NCBI GenBank assembly: GCA_023432805.1
Contig: JAEYUG010000057.1
Coordinates: 1-64,000 of the forward strand
From: Bacteroidota bacterium
GTDB taxonomy: Bacteria > Bacteroidota > Ignavibacteria > SZUA-365
Direction: 5' to 3'
Length of the DNA: 64,000 bases
Part shown: positions 10,801 through 18,611 of the stretch, piece after piece
How positions within the stretch are numbered: position 1 is the stretch's first letter
Layout of the letters: every line of letters starts with the position of its first letter
The notes under the pieces: generated by a model
Database searches by the model: none
The model's input: the letters and a program-made list of their open reading frames with translations, nothing else
Told to the model about the DNA's origin: nothing
Made by a program: the position numbers and the translations under genes

Positions 10801-11231
10801 ATCGCATGGAATCTCCTGCAGACGCTGTGTCAGACGGCGCACCGCCACGCCACCGCCGCGTGCTCGTGGTTGACGATTCCCTGATTGCCCGTGAGTTGCT
10901 GCGCAACATACTCAGTGCGCAGGGGTGCGACGTCTCACTGGCCTGTGACGGCCAGGAAGCGATCACCCATCTTCGCGCCCACATGACCGACCTGGTCGTG
11001 ACCGATGTGGATATGCCATACATCGACGGTTGCACGCTCACGCGCATGGTACGCGAAGACGCCGCCCTGCGGCACATTCCGATCATCATCGTCTCGTCGC
11101 GTGAAGAACCCGCGCAACGCCGGCAGGGTATGGATGCAGGTGCGGATGCATACATCCCGAAGGGCACGTTCCATCAGAACAACCTGCTCTCGACCATCGC
11201 CCGGTTGCTTGCAGGGAGGGATGCGACATGA
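7845..11231 (+). CDS. cheA: Hybrid histidine kinase CheA with two HPt domains and a C-terminal receiver
   Basis: A 1,128-residue kinase. Domains in order: HPt1 (HSMKGSARMLG, phospho-His about 45), HPt2 (FHNLKGSGGSYGF, His about 363), a dimerisation region, a HATPase domain (N box HLLRNSLDHGIE near 635; DDGRGLD; GRGVGLDVV), a CheW-like domain (about 760-890), an Ala/Asn repeat linker and a C-terminal REC domain (VLVVDDS from about 1,005, phospho-Asp in VVTDVDMPYIDG). The CheA-REC build matches WspE/FrzE/ChpA-type hybrids, where the receiver acts as phosphate sink or output switch. It overlaps cheB by four bases. The linker repeat is listed separately. Confidence 0.93.
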   Translation: MPPDLIKRFCEEGLDALRSLSSSILALERENETAPLYADMLRMLHSMKGSARMLGLTEIGAVMHATEDVISLLSQSPDEKPEELVNMLLLISDSLQEALVAVHAGDRVPPLDQLLSGIETLHLMLVQNLQRRMDLLAAQSPEVFQVLNAQQRELVLRNLPLWRSLLVAELSFRRGSFADDVRSVHATLNEVGLLIATTGTKSLPSEGFDLKFQFLTFVAIDEPELLARLERFAPVCTIIRVPSMTDEYADAQTAGSVPTPPPAAPTEGPTARFPVVPESEAPTTPQVQAPAMASAAETVQGTTEVQQRVAPTTSHAIDPEFLQLQRMFLEEGEEYLKILNREILSLERTPSLETVNSIFRAFHNLKGSGGSYGFPAITRIAHLLESYVQPMRGDVRVITQQAIGSMLRGVDELEKVFQECRRGRHDEYPIVRVEQELRELLVIEPDVRKLTPTGTTERSAHKPTPALRAPDSMRVNLRKIDGIVNAAIELSIAHNAEHALLATFDGIVEQSQRQMVIWQTLRDTLLREGVSLSDIALQQMTTFTTSLAAMHDQLGDLDRAVDTNFSLWKSLADALSTDVLQLQLQPLSTLFEIFERLVRDLGQSLGRSVVLDIEGGDVEVDRRIIDALKDPFVHLLRNSLDHGIESPAERTQHGKPERGHLRVSAQQMGFSFAVSITDDGRGLDREQIIRTAIARQLITQQQAAALSDVEVYRLLFRPGFSTRDVVTDISGRGVGLDVVATNVHQLGGEVFVTTKVGEGTTFQIVLPTTLTLSRVLLLEVDDRLFSFPVTGTEQIILLTPASLKSFYGRIVTQWNDQLIPVVLLEDLLGIPQSSRRVRNGLILRTGEAIICLSVPRVIDETELMTKPLPPHLRKNRIITGANVLADGRISLFINPRLASEHVSKEGGSTSDPVDGIREHAAPGKTSSALNAAALNAAALNAAALNEAEEDAAQVRGTQAAALNTAAPHAAEVRESLDWSRLWSASHRMESPADAVSDGAPPRHRRVLVVDDSLIARELLRNILSAQGCDVSLACDGQEAITHLRAHMTDLVVTDVDMPYIDGCTLTRMVREDAALRHIPIIIVSSREEPAQRRQGMDAGADAYIPKGTFHQNNLLSTIARLLAGRDAT
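10629..10679 (+). repeat. 15-bp tandem repeat in the cheA linker
   Basis: A 15-bp unit (close to CTGAACGCCGCTGCG) is repeated about 3.4 times in frame and encodes LNAAA. A related partial copy lies near 10,719. It sits between the CheW-like domain and the receiver of CheA. The copies differ by single transitions, which points to recent slippage expansion. Confidence 0.9.
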
Positions 11232-12424
11232 CGCGCGTGCTGATCGTCGACGACAACACCTTTGTGCGGGAACATCTCCATGCACTGATCGCCCACGAGC
11301 CAGGTTTCACCATCGTCGGCGAGGCGCGCAACGGACGGGAAGCCGTTGAAGCCGTCCTCGCCTGCTCGCCGGACGTTGTGGTGATGGATGTGGACATGCC
11401 GGTGATGGACGGGATCGAGGCGACTCGTTTGATCATGGAGCAGCGTCCCACCCCGATTCTGATCCACACGAGCAGTGCGATTTCGCGACAGCGCAATCTC
11501 CCGTTCGAGGCAATCCGCAGTGGTGCACTCGACATCATCGAAAAGCCCGCCCTGTATCCCCTCGGCAATCGAGAGCGTCGCGACTTCCTCGCACGCATCG
11601 CGATGCTTGCCGATATTCATGTCTATCGCCGGCCCAACCGGCATTCCGTCGCGGAGCAGGATGCGGAACGTGAGCAGGATGCGGAACGTGAGCAGGATGC
11701 GGAACGGGAGCTGCACCCTGAACGGGAGCTGCACTCGGAACGGGAGCTGCACCCGGTGGTCGAGGCAACGGAGGCCGCGGATGCGCCGCACACCGTGTCG
11801 ACGACAGGGGTACGGCAGATCACACAACACTCTCCGCAGCCAGGTGAGGCGGGGGCGATGCCGAGGCTGCTTGCGGTGGCTGCATCCACTGGCGGACCCC
11901 GCGCACTGGCCGATCTGTTCCGTAGCTTACCGCCGATGGTGAGTTTTCCGATCGTTCTCGTCCAGCATATCGGCATGTCGTTCGTGCAGAATTTTGCCGA
12001 ATGGCTGCAGAGCCTGACCTCGGTGCAGGTCCGCATCGCCGAAGACGGCGAGAGTCTGCAGCCCAACACGTGCTACATCTCGCCGGGCACACATCATCTG
12101 GCGATGCAGGCACCATTCAACATCCTGCTCGACGGGGGCGAGGCGGTGCATTCCTGTCGTCCCTCTGCGGACGTGCTGTTCCGCTCCGTGCAGCGCACGA
12201 TCGGTGCGCAGGCCGTGGGTGTGCTGCTGACAGGCATCGGGCAGGATGGTGCAGAAGGATTGCGCTGCATGCGCGACGCGGGATCGGTCACGATCGCGCA
12301 GAACGAGGAGAGCTCGGTCGTCTTCGGCATGCCCCGCCGTGCGATCGAAATCAACGGTGCGACCTACACGGGTGACATCGACGACATCGCAGGTGCCGTG
12401 CAACGTCTCTTCGGCATCGGGTGA
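11228..12424 (+). CDS. cheB: CheB receptor methylesterase/response regulator
   Basis: A 398-residue response regulator. The N-terminal receiver (VLIVDDNTF; phospho-Asp in VVMDVDMPVMDG) is joined by a charged repetitive linker to the methylesterase domain from about residue 210. The catalytic triad parts are visible: Ser in AASTGGPRAL, His in VQHIGMSF and Asp in GIGQDGAEG. It would demethylate or deamidate the receptor when phosphorylated by CheA. It overlaps cheA by ATGA and meets the next cheW in a TGATG junction. The linker repeat is unusual and listed separately. Confidence 0.95.
   Translation: MTRVLIVDDNTFVREHLHALIAHEPGFTIVGEARNGREAVEAVLACSPDVVVMDVDMPVMDGIEATRLIMEQRPTPILIHTSSAISRQRNLPFEAIRSGALDIIEKPALYPLGNRERRDFLARIAMLADIHVYRRPNRHSVAEQDAEREQDAEREQDAERELHPERELHSERELHPVVEATEAADAPHTVSTTGVRQITQHSPQPGEAGAMPRLLAVAASTGGPRALADLFRSLPPMVSFPIVLVQHIGMSFVQNFAEWLQSLTSVQVRIAEDGESLQPNTCYISPGTHHLAMQAPFNILLDGGEAVHSCRPSADVLFRSVQRTIGAQAVGVLLTGIGQDGAEGLRCMRDAGSVTIAQNEESSVVFGMPRRAIEINGATYTGDIDDIAGAVQRLFGIG
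11654..11756 (+). repeat. 18-bp tandem repeat in the cheB linker
   Basis: About 5.7 in-frame copies of an 18-bp unit. Three copies encode EQDAER and the next encode ELHPER/ELHSER. They lie between the receiver and the methylesterase domain. Near-identity between adjacent copies suggests recent slippage and possible length variation between strains. Confidence 0.92.
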
Positions 12425-12909
12425 TGGTCATGCAGTGCATCGAACATATCGTGTTCGGCATCAGCAGTTTCACCTGCGCGCTTCCGGTGTCGCAGATCGT
12501 GCACATCAGCAGCATGGTCGCCCTGGATCCTCTGCCGGGACTCCCCATCGCGGTGGTCGGTTCCTGCATGTTCCACGGCGAGATCGTCTTCGGCATCGAT
12601 CTCTCGTCGGTGCTCGGTGTCGGTCAGCACACCTTCTCGTCATGCGCGCGCATGCTGATCGTACGCCGTGAGCACATCCTGCTCGGCGTGCTGGCCGACC
12701 GTGTTGGCGAGATCGTCGAGGCCATTCTCGACACGCTTCCAGCCGGAACCGACGCGCCGACATCGGAAGCCATTCAGAACTTCTTCCATCTGGGCACCAC
12801 ACCCGTCTACGTGATCGACCCCTGGCGCTCCCTCGGATCGAACGACGCCGACATCATCTCCCTCCTTGCCCGCTACACTCGCCATCTGCCTTCCGGAGGC
12901 AACACATGA
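12424..12909 (+). CDS. cheW: CheW-like coupling protein (second copy)
   Basis: A 161-residue protein that is nearly all CheW fold (EHIVFGISSFTCALPVSQIV, then FHGEIVFGIDLSSVLG and ILLGVLADRVGEIVEA). The ATG overlaps the cheB stop (TGATG), and the 3' end overlaps the next gene by ATGA. Two CheW copies around one receptor and one CheA-REC match the WspB/WspD pair. The ATG at 12,424 is preferred over the GTG at 12,421, which would extend it by one codon. Confidence 0.85.
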   Translation: MVMQCIEHIVFGISSFTCALPVSQIVHISSMVALDPLPGLPIAVVGSCMFHGEIVFGIDLSSVLGVGQHTFSSCARMLIVRREHILLGVLADRVGEIVEAILDTLPAGTDAPTSEAIQNFFHLGTTPVYVIDPWRSLGSNDADIISLLARYTRHLPSGGNT

Positions 12910-13367
12910 CACGCAGCGACATACAGGATTTCGACTCCCTTCCGCAGACGCTGCACACGCGGCAGCGTCACTCGATTCTGATTGTTGACGACATGCCCGA
13001 ATTGCGCCGCATTCTCGCCCACTTTCTTGCACTGACACTGGATGTCGACATCATCGAGGCAGACAGCGGATTGACAGGCATCGAACGCTTCCTCGAGGTG
13101 CGGCCGGATCTGATCATCTGTGATCTGACCATGCCCGAAATGAACGGGTTCGAATTCCTCGGATTCATCACACGACAGCGCGAGGCAGGCGGTGTTCCCA
13201 TCGTCGTGCTGACCAGCGAAGACGACGACCAGTCGCGCATGCAGGCAGCAGGACTCCACGCACACGCGTATCTGCTCAAGCCCTTCGATGCGTCCTCCGT
13301 GCTCGAGACCCTGCGACCCCTGCTTCCTCCCGACATCATCCGCACGCCGCTGCAGCGCGTGGCCTGA
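12906..13367 (+). CDS. Single-domain response regulator (CheY-like)
   Basis: A 153-residue protein made of one receiver domain with short tails. Conserved residues are present: the acidic pair in ILIVDDMP, the phospho-acceptor Asp in LIICDLTMPEMNG, the switch Thr in VVLTSED and Lys in YLLKPF. It is the last chemosensory gene and is coupled to cheW by ATGA. It holds the position where Wsp operons carry the diguanylate cyclase WspR, but it has no output domain. The target could be a motor, a pilus or another kinase. Confidence 0.9.
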   Translation: MTRSDIQDFDSLPQTLHTRQRHSILIVDDMPELRRILAHFLALTLDVDIIEADSGLTGIERFLEVRPDLIICDLTMPEMNGFEFLGFITRQREAGGVPIVVLTSEDDDQSRMQAAGLHAHAYLLKPFDASSVLETLRPLLPPDIIRTPLQRVA

Positions 13368-13385
13368 GATGCAGGTCGACGTCGC

Positions 13386-15254
13386 ATGATCACGCGCGCG
13401 TTCCTCCTGCTCCTCTGCAGCTCAGTCGTCATGGCGCAGCATGTGCCGCAACGCGTCTACGGCACGGGCGACGGACTCGCGCATCGCCGCGTCACCGCGC
13501 TCGCACAAGACGGGCGGGGATTTCTCTGGGTGGGATCGGAGGGGGGACTCGATCGCTTCGACGGACGGACGTTCGTCTCCTTCTCCCGCATCGAGGGGAA
13601 GCCTCTCGGTCCGGTGCATGCACTTGCAGTCGCAGGTGATCTGCTCGAGGTCACGACCGGGACCGGTGTGCGGAGGCTGCGCCTCGGCGTCTTCGCCGAC
13701 GACGCATTCGAACAGACCGGCAGCGGCCGAACGGTTGCGACCCCGCGCGCGCGTGAGGACGCCGGAACACCGGTCCTCATGCGCGATCGCGAACGGAATG
13801 TCTGGAGGGCGAGCGAGGAAGGACTTGCGGTCAGCCGTCCCGACCGATCGCTCTGCATGCTGCGGGGACGCGAGCTACCCTCTGACCTGCGCGCCGTCGT
13901 GAGCATCGCCGTCGGCACTGATGGTTCTCTCTGGTTTGCAACCCGGGGTGCCGGCGCGTTGCGCATTGGTCCCGTCACGGCTACCGAACAAAAGCCTGCA
14001 CGCATCGAGCGCGTGGAGGCGCTTCCCACCGCCGATGTCACCGCCGTGCTGCCCCTTGGTCCCACCTACATTCTCTTTGGCACCGAGTGCGGATTGCTCG
14101 TGCGCGAGGGCACGCGCACACATCGCTTCACCACCGCGCAGGGACTCCCCTCCGACACCATACGCGCCCTCGTGGCTTCCCGCCTCGGCCGCGGCGTCTG
14201 GATCGCGACAGCGGGGGGGCTCGTACGGTGGGATGGACGCAATCTGCGCACCTTCACCACGCGCGAGGGACTTCCCTCCAACAACATTCTCTGCATTGCG
14301 GAGGATCCTTTCGGCACGCTCTGGGTCGGCACCGACGCGGGTGCGTGCACGATTGTGCCGGCGGCCCAGTATGCAGTCAAACCGGTCGAGACCGTGGACC
14401 GGGTGCGCGTGACGGCGGTGTACATCGACCAGTCGGGCCGGCCGTGGATTGCGTGCGAGGGTCGCGGCATCGTGCATCACGCAGCATCGTCGATTGTGCG
14501 CATCACGCACGACGACGGGCTGGCGGGCCGCACCATCGTGTTCATTCTCGAGGATTCCACAGGTGCGATGTATTTCGGCAGCAATGCAGGCGTGTCGGTG
14601 CTGCCGGCCGCGAACCGCAGGCATTTCGAGCCCGACGAGCGCATCCGGGGATTCATGCGGGCCGAGCCGGTCGTGCGAGCGTTTCACCGGGCGATCAGCA
14701 TCCACACACTGACGACTGCGAGCGGGCTGCACGGCAACGAGATGCATGCGGCTGCGCTGCGCGACAGTGCGGGACGGCTCTGGTTCGGTGGTGTCGACGG
14801 GACGACCCGTTACACGCCGCCCGCGCGTGATGTCGTGCGCGGTGCACGCGTGCTTCTGGCCGGGCTCCAAATCGGCGACACGGCGACGGTGCCTGCTGCC
14901 TCCATCGAGCTTCCGACCGATGATGCGGTCTTCGCCGTGCAGTGCATCCTTCCCTCCTTCCGCACGGGCCAGGTGCGATACTACTTCCGTCTCGAGGGTC
15001 ACGAGTACCGCTGGCACGAATCCCTCGATGGCCGCATGCTGTACACGGGACTCAAGCCCGGCACGTACTCCCTACGTGTTCGTGCGACAACGGGCGAGGG
15101 CATCTGGTACAGTGACGAGGACGTGCTCACCGTGCATGTTGCAACTCCCCTCACCGACCGGGTGTGGATCCAGTTTCTTGTGCTTGCTGCCGCCGTCGCT
15201 GCAGGATGGTTCGCCCATGCGCACCGCGTGCGTCATCGTGCATGCGCGCAATGA
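13386..15254 (+). CDS. Exported regulator-type beta-propeller protein lacking a kinase
   Basis: A 622-residue protein with a signal peptide (cleavage likely at VMA/QHV), then about seven two-component-regulator propeller repeats (for example FLWVGSEGGLDRFDG, VWIATAGGLVRWDG, LWFGGVDGTTRY). A Y_Y_Y-type beta-sandwich follows (YYFRLEGHEYRWHE, KPGTYSLRVRA), then one transmembrane helix near residues 596-612 and a short basic tail. This is the sensor half of Bacteroidota hybrid two-component systems, but no histidine kinase follows. Downstream of the chemosensory operon by 18 bases, it may be a membrane-anchored sensing partner. Function is inferred. Confidence 0.8.
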   Translation: MITRAFLLLLCSSVVMAQHVPQRVYGTGDGLAHRRVTALAQDGRGFLWVGSEGGLDRFDGRTFVSFSRIEGKPLGPVHALAVAGDLLEVTTGTGVRRLRLGVFADDAFEQTGSGRTVATPRAREDAGTPVLMRDRERNVWRASEEGLAVSRPDRSLCMLRGRELPSDLRAVVSIAVGTDGSLWFATRGAGALRIGPVTATEQKPARIERVEALPTADVTAVLPLGPTYILFGTECGLLVREGTRTHRFTTAQGLPSDTIRALVASRLGRGVWIATAGGLVRWDGRNLRTFTTREGLPSNNILCIAEDPFGTLWVGTDAGACTIVPAAQYAVKPVETVDRVRVTAVYIDQSGRPWIACEGRGIVHHAASSIVRITHDDGLAGRTIVFILEDSTGAMYFGSNAGVSVLPAANRRHFEPDERIRGFMRAEPVVRAFHRAISIHTLTTASGLHGNEMHAAALRDSAGRLWFGGVDGTTRYTPPARDVVRGARVLLAGLQIGDTATVPAASIELPTDDAVFAVQCILPSFRTGQVRYYFRLEGHEYRWHESLDGRMLYTGLKPGTYSLRVRATTGEGIWYSDEDVLTVHVATPLTDRVWIQFLVLAAAVAAGWFAHAHRVRHRACAQ

Positions 15255-15322
15255 TTGCGTGTGACATGCGCATGTCGACACCGATTCTCCTTGCACAGAG
15301 CGGCGAATTTTCGTTTTATTGA

Positions 15323-15730
15323 ATGATGAACATTTCGCACGTCATACCGCGGACCCTGCGTCGCATCCTGCTGCTCCTCGCCCTGTTCGCGCCCGTGATC
15401 GGGCACGAGGCATCGGCGTCGCTGCTGGATGATGTCTGGAAGACCGGCGTGTCATCTGCGCCCGCGTGCGAGCTCATCACCACCGCCCCCGGCGCGGGCG
15501 CGGTTCCTCCCGGGGGAAGCATCCCGATTCTGCACGCACGGCGTGAAGACATCTTCACCCGCGGTGCATCAGCACTGTACGTGCTGGTAGCGGTGCTTCC
15601 CCTTGCGGTCTGGCTTCCCCCCCTTCCTGCAATTCCCTGCCCGGCAGCTCCCGACATCCCCACACAGCGCGATGCCGATCTGCCCGTCACTCCACCCCGG
15701 GCTCCCCCCTCGTTCGGAACATATCGCTGA
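15323..15730 (+). CDS. Hypothetical exported small membrane protein
   Basis: A 135-residue protein I do not recognise. It has an N-terminal signal peptide (basic start, LLLLALFAPVIG core, likely cleavage after ASA) and a second hydrophobic stretch at about residues 78-98 (LYVLVAVLPLAVWLP), with a Pro-rich tail. It starts at either of two adjacent ATG codons. The preceding 20 bases are AT-rich. It may be co-transcribed with the 38-residue gene downstream. Confidence 0.55.
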   Translation: MMNISHVIPRTLRRILLLLALFAPVIGHEASASLLDDVWKTGVSSAPACELITTAPGAGAVPPGGSIPILHARREDIFTRGASALYVLVAVLPLAVWLPPLPAIPCPAAPDIPTQRDADLPVTPPRAPPSFGTYR

Positions 15731-15782
15731 TCCCGCAACCGGTCGGTCACGTATTTCCGAACCTCCAAGCACGGAGACTGTC

Positions 15783-15899
15783 ATGTCCATTCAGGAACAG
15801 GACGCTCCGACGCGGCTGCCGATCCAGTTGATCGTCATGTTGTCCGCTGTCGGACTGGGCCTCATCGTCGTTGTCGCGAAGGTCGCAGGTCTGTTTTAA
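15783..15899 (+). CDS. 38-residue single-span membrane protein
   Basis: A short frame preceded by GGAG at a suitable distance. The protein has a charged N-terminus (MSIQEQDAPTRLP) and one transmembrane helix of about 22 residues ending at the C-terminus. A strong terminator follows the stop within 5 bases, which supports a real transcription-unit end. Function unknown. Confidence 0.6.
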   Translation: MSIQEQDAPTRLPIQLIVMLSAVGLGLIVVVAKVAGLF

Positions 15900-15903
15900 C
15901 GAG

Positions 15904-15938
15904 AAGGCATCCCGGCCATTGCGCCGGGATGCCTTTTT
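15904..15938 (+). terminator. Rho-independent terminator
   Basis: A 13-bp GC-rich stem (AAGGCATCCCGGC pairing with GCCGGGATGCCTT), a short loop and a run of T. It lies directly after the small membrane gene at 15,783-15,899. Confidence 0.92.
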
Positions 15939-15943
15939 CATCG

Positions 15944-16030
15944 AGGAGGACGGACGCCCTCGTCCGTCAGTTAGGAGGACGGACGCCCTCGTCCGTCAGT
16001 TAGGAGGACGGACGCCCTCGTCCGTCAGTG
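15944..16030. repeat. Three 29-bp tandem repeats with an internal palindrome
   Basis: Three head-to-tail 29-bp units, identical except for the last base of the third. Each contains the inverted repeat GACGGAC-GCCCTC-GTCCGTC, so each unit can form a hairpin. They occupy the gap between convergent genes. There are no spacers, so this is not CRISPR. A REP-like or transcription-stop role is inference. Confidence 0.93.
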
Positions 16031-16057
16031 CAGTCGCCGAGACGCCGCTCCATTCAC

Positions 16058-16990
16058 TCAGTAGCGTTGGATGCTCACGCTCGCGACGCCGGTTTCGAAA
16101 CGCATGGTGATCTTCTGCGGTGCCTTCCCCTGGCCTGGCGTACGCCAGAGGCCGTCGCCCGACTTGGTGAAGCCCTCGAGATCGGTATGGGTGAGTCCCG
16201 TCTCGAGGCGAACTTCGCAGGCGGCGGTGCGGGGCACGCGGACGGTAATGCCCGAGGCGCCGGCACCGACGCGCAGGTCGGTCGTGGCGCTGCGGTCGCC
16301 GAGCGTGAGCGTGATCGACGAGGCGCCCGCATCGACGGTTATTGCACGTGTGCGGAAGGGCCGCAGGTCGAGGTCGGCTGTTGCGGCGCCGATGTCGAAG
16401 TCGAGGTCCCAGATGGGATCGGGATGCAACCGCAGATCGACGGTGTTGACGAAGTCGCCATCACTGATGTGCACGTTGCCGTCCTTCGGTTCGATCTTCA
16501 CGCGCGGCATGCCCTTGTCGACATCCCGCGTGAGTTCGTAGCCGCCGAGCGAGGTGCGCGTATCGATCTGCACGAAGTGCATGCAGGTGTCGACGATGCG
16601 GAAGGTACCTGCTCCTGCTTCGAAGGCGAGCGTCGCACGCGAGGTGGTATCGTCCCACGTTTCGATGATGCTTTGCTCGACGACCTCGCGGTCGGAGGAG
16701 TCCCACGTACCGATGCCCTGCACGCTGCGCCCGATGTGGGTGACGGCATCGTGCGCACGAACAAAGAACGTGAAGACAAGAATGCCTGTCAGCAGGCCCG
16801 TGCCGGCTGCAGCGATCCATCGCATGGGATGATTGCGCAGCAGTACCGCAGTGCCGATGAGGATGAGCACGACCGGCCAGGTCATGCGCCAGACATGCCA
16901 GTCCAGTGTCAACACGGAGAAGTTGTGGAGGAGTCCGAGCAAGCCGATGGTGATGAACAGGGCCGCCCAGAACATGCGGGACGATTTCAT
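16058..16990 (-). CDS. LiaF-like membrane protein with C-terminal beta domain
   Basis: A 310-residue protein. The N-terminal 90 residues hold about four hydrophobic segments (FWAALFITIGLLGLLHNF, WPVVLILIGTAVLL, and others), followed by a soluble beta-rich region with repeated short strands (GAATADLDLRPF, GASSITLTLGDRSA, GASGITVRVP). This is the layout of LiaF/YvqF-type cell-envelope stress proteins. The start follows a GGAG site. It is the second gene after a PspC-domain gene, 19 bases downstream, so the two form an envelope-stress pair. No LiaR/LiaS two-component genes are nearby. Confidence 0.72.
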   Translation of the reverse strand: MKSSRMFWAALFITIGLLGLLHNFSVLTLDWHVWRMTWPVVLILIGTAVLLRNHPMRWIAAAGTGLLTGILVFTFFVRAHDAVTHIGRSVQGIGTWDSSDREVVEQSIIETWDDTTSRATLAFEAGAGTFRIVDTCMHFVQIDTRTSLGGYELTRDVDKGMPRVKIEPKDGNVHISDGDFVNTVDLRLHPDPIWDLDFDIGAATADLDLRPFRTRAITVDAGASSITLTLGDRSATTDLRVGAGASGITVRVPRTAACEVRLETGLTHTDLEGFTKSGDGLWRTPGQGKAPQKITMRFETGVASVSIQRY

Positions 16991-17009
16991 GATGCGCTCC
17001 GTGCCAAGT

Positions 17010-17570
17010 TCAGGAATGGGATTCGGATCCCCGCCAGAGCATCCAGGCACCGCCCGCGACAAACAGCAGCGGCCAGTAATCACCGAGATCGAACTGCGGG
17101 ATGAGGTTGTTGATCAGGAAGAGCACACCGATCGCGATGAGGATGCTGCCGCCGATCCGGCGACGTGATCCCTCCCTGACAGGATCGTCGATCGATGGCG
17201 GTGTGACTGTGAAGCCGGCGGATTGCGACTGCGTGTCTCCGAGCGGCGCACCCCCCACCTCCGTGAACTCGGCGTCTTCGATGTGTGCATCGGTCGCCGC
17301 CGTGCTCTGCGCTGCGGCTGCACCCGGCCGCGAGTGGCCTCCGTACGCGTGCGCCGACGAGGGAGGCATCGCGTAGGCTGCCGTTTCCGGCGTCTTCGGC
17401 ACGAGGATCCACAGCAGGATGTATGCGATGAAGCCGATGCCGCTGAGGAAGAGGAGAAGCACGAACGCGATGCGGATGAAGACGGGATCGACGTCGAAGT
17501 ATTCAGCGAGGCCGCCGGCCACGCCGCCGATCATCTTGTCGGTGCGGGAGCGGTAGAGTCGTTTGGTCAT
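17010..17570 (-). CDS. PspC-domain membrane protein
   Basis: A 186-residue protein with an N-terminal PspC domain (LYRSRTDKMIGGVAGGLAEY, FDVDPVFIRIAFVLL, then a second helix), a Ser/Ala/Thr-rich linker and a C-terminal two-helix LiaI/LiaF-type segment (GGSILIAIGVLFLINNL). PspC-type proteins sense or buffer membrane stress. The ATG at 17,570 is chosen because it follows GGAGG at the right distance and the PspC domain begins immediately. It leads a two-gene unit with the LiaF-like gene. Confidence 0.85.
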   Translation of the reverse strand: MTKRLYRSRTDKMIGGVAGGLAEYFDVDPVFIRIAFVLLLFLSGIGFIAYILLWILVPKTPETAAYAMPPSSAHAYGGHSRPGAAAAQSTAATDAHIEDAEFTEVGGAPLGDTQSQSAGFTVTPPSIDDPVREGSRRRIGGSILIAIGVLFLINNLIPQFDLGDYWPLLFVAGGAWMLWRGSESHS

Positions 17571-17710
17571 GGTGAACCTCCAGTGGGAGTGATAGGTCAA
17601 CATACGCTGCCCTTCGCGCGAAAGTTACAGGATGCGCACCGCGCAAAGGCGCTCGTTGGGATTTTCTCGCACGGGTGGTACATTCCGACTTCCATCACTT
17701 CGCACCGACC

Positions 17711-18070
17711 ATGCGCGCACTTTTCACCTGGCTCTCGGCGCATCCCCTCGTCGCCCTCGCCCTCGTCCTGCTGCTCGTCGCGGCCATCGCCACGCTCGTC
17801 AAGAAGCTCGTGAAGGTGGCGCTCGTGCTGCTCATCATCTTCGCGATCGGCGGTGGCACGGTGTTCAACATCTCGCAGCAGGATCTGACCGACACCAGCC
17901 AGAAGCTGCTCGAGAAGGCCGGCGATGCCGGCAAGGATCTGCTGGAGGATGCGGGACGCTCGGTCGAGAAGGAAGTCCGCCGCCACACCTCCGACATGCT
18001 CTCCGACGACAGCACGACGCAGACGCGTGCGGAAGCCGATTCCTCAACCAAACGCAGACGTTCACGATGA
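17711..18070 (+). CDS. Hypothetical membrane protein with helical tail
   Basis: A 119-residue protein with two adjacent hydrophobic helices near the N-terminus (VALALVLLLVAAIATLV and VALVLLIIFAIGGGTVF) and a polar, probably helical tail (KLLEKAGDAGKDLLEDAGRS). The start at 17,711 matches the first hydrophobic segment; the frame is open 36 bases further upstream. It overlaps the next gene by ATGA. I recognise no family. Confidence 0.6.
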   Translation: MRALFTWLSAHPLVALALVLLLVAAIATLVKKLVKVALVLLIIFAIGGGTVFNISQQDLTDTSQKLLEKAGDAGKDLLEDAGRSVEKEVRRHTSDMLSDDSTTQTRAEADSSTKRRRSR

Positions 18071-18600
18071 GCATCTCCCGTTCTCGCCTCGCAGCAGCCG
18101 TCCTGGCGATGGCGCTGTGTCTTGCATCAGCAGGTACGCATGAAGCCGCGGCACAGACCCCGCTCGGCAAGCGTGTGGGACTCGGTGTCGGCATCGGAGA
18201 ACCCACGGCGCTGACGCTGCGCGCCCGAACGGGTCGCTCCACGGCGGTGGATCTTGGAATCGGTGCCTCCGCCTTCGGCACACCGCGCGTGCACGCGATG
18301 TACACCTGGCAGTTCACCAACAGCTTCGGTACGCCGTTCGTCAGCTGGTATGCCGGACTCGGTGTGTTGCTGGGTTTTGAGAAGAAGGGCGAGTACTACC
18401 TCGCGAAGAAGACGGCAGACCCTTCACTCTGGTTCGTGACCGATGATGTGATCGGAGCCGCCCGCGGTTCGATCGGGCTCAATTGGTTTCCGCGTTATAC
18501 ACCGCTCGAGTTCTTTGCCGAGGTGAATCCGATTGTCGGGCTGTATCCGAAGACGGGGATTGGTGTCGAGGGCTGGGTGGGGATTCGCATCTATCCCTGA
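18067..18600 (+). CDS. Exported outer-membrane beta-barrel candidate
   Basis: A 177-residue protein with a clear signal peptide (cleavage likely at AAA/QTP) and a mature part of alternating hydrophobic and polar strands rich in Gly and aromatic residues (GKRVGLGVGIGEPTALTLRA, SWYAGLGVLLGFE, ending in a Pro after GVEGWVGIRIY). This is the look of a small eight-stranded barrel. It is coupled to the preceding gene by ATGA. Palindromic repeats follow the stop. Confidence 0.68.
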   Translation: MSISRSRLAAAVLAMALCLASAGTHEAAAQTPLGKRVGLGVGIGEPTALTLRARTGRSTAVDLGIGASAFGTPRVHAMYTWQFTNSFGTPFVSWYAGLGVLLGFEKKGEYYLAKKTADPSLWFVTDDVIGAARGSIGLNWFPRYTPLEFFAEVNPIVGLYPKTGIGVEGWVGIRIYP

Positions 18601-18611
18601 CCGAAAGGAGG

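Noticed and set aside
15944..16030. Possible mini-CRISPR array
   Set aside because: The three units are contiguous with no spacers and each is an internal palindrome; there are no cas genes.
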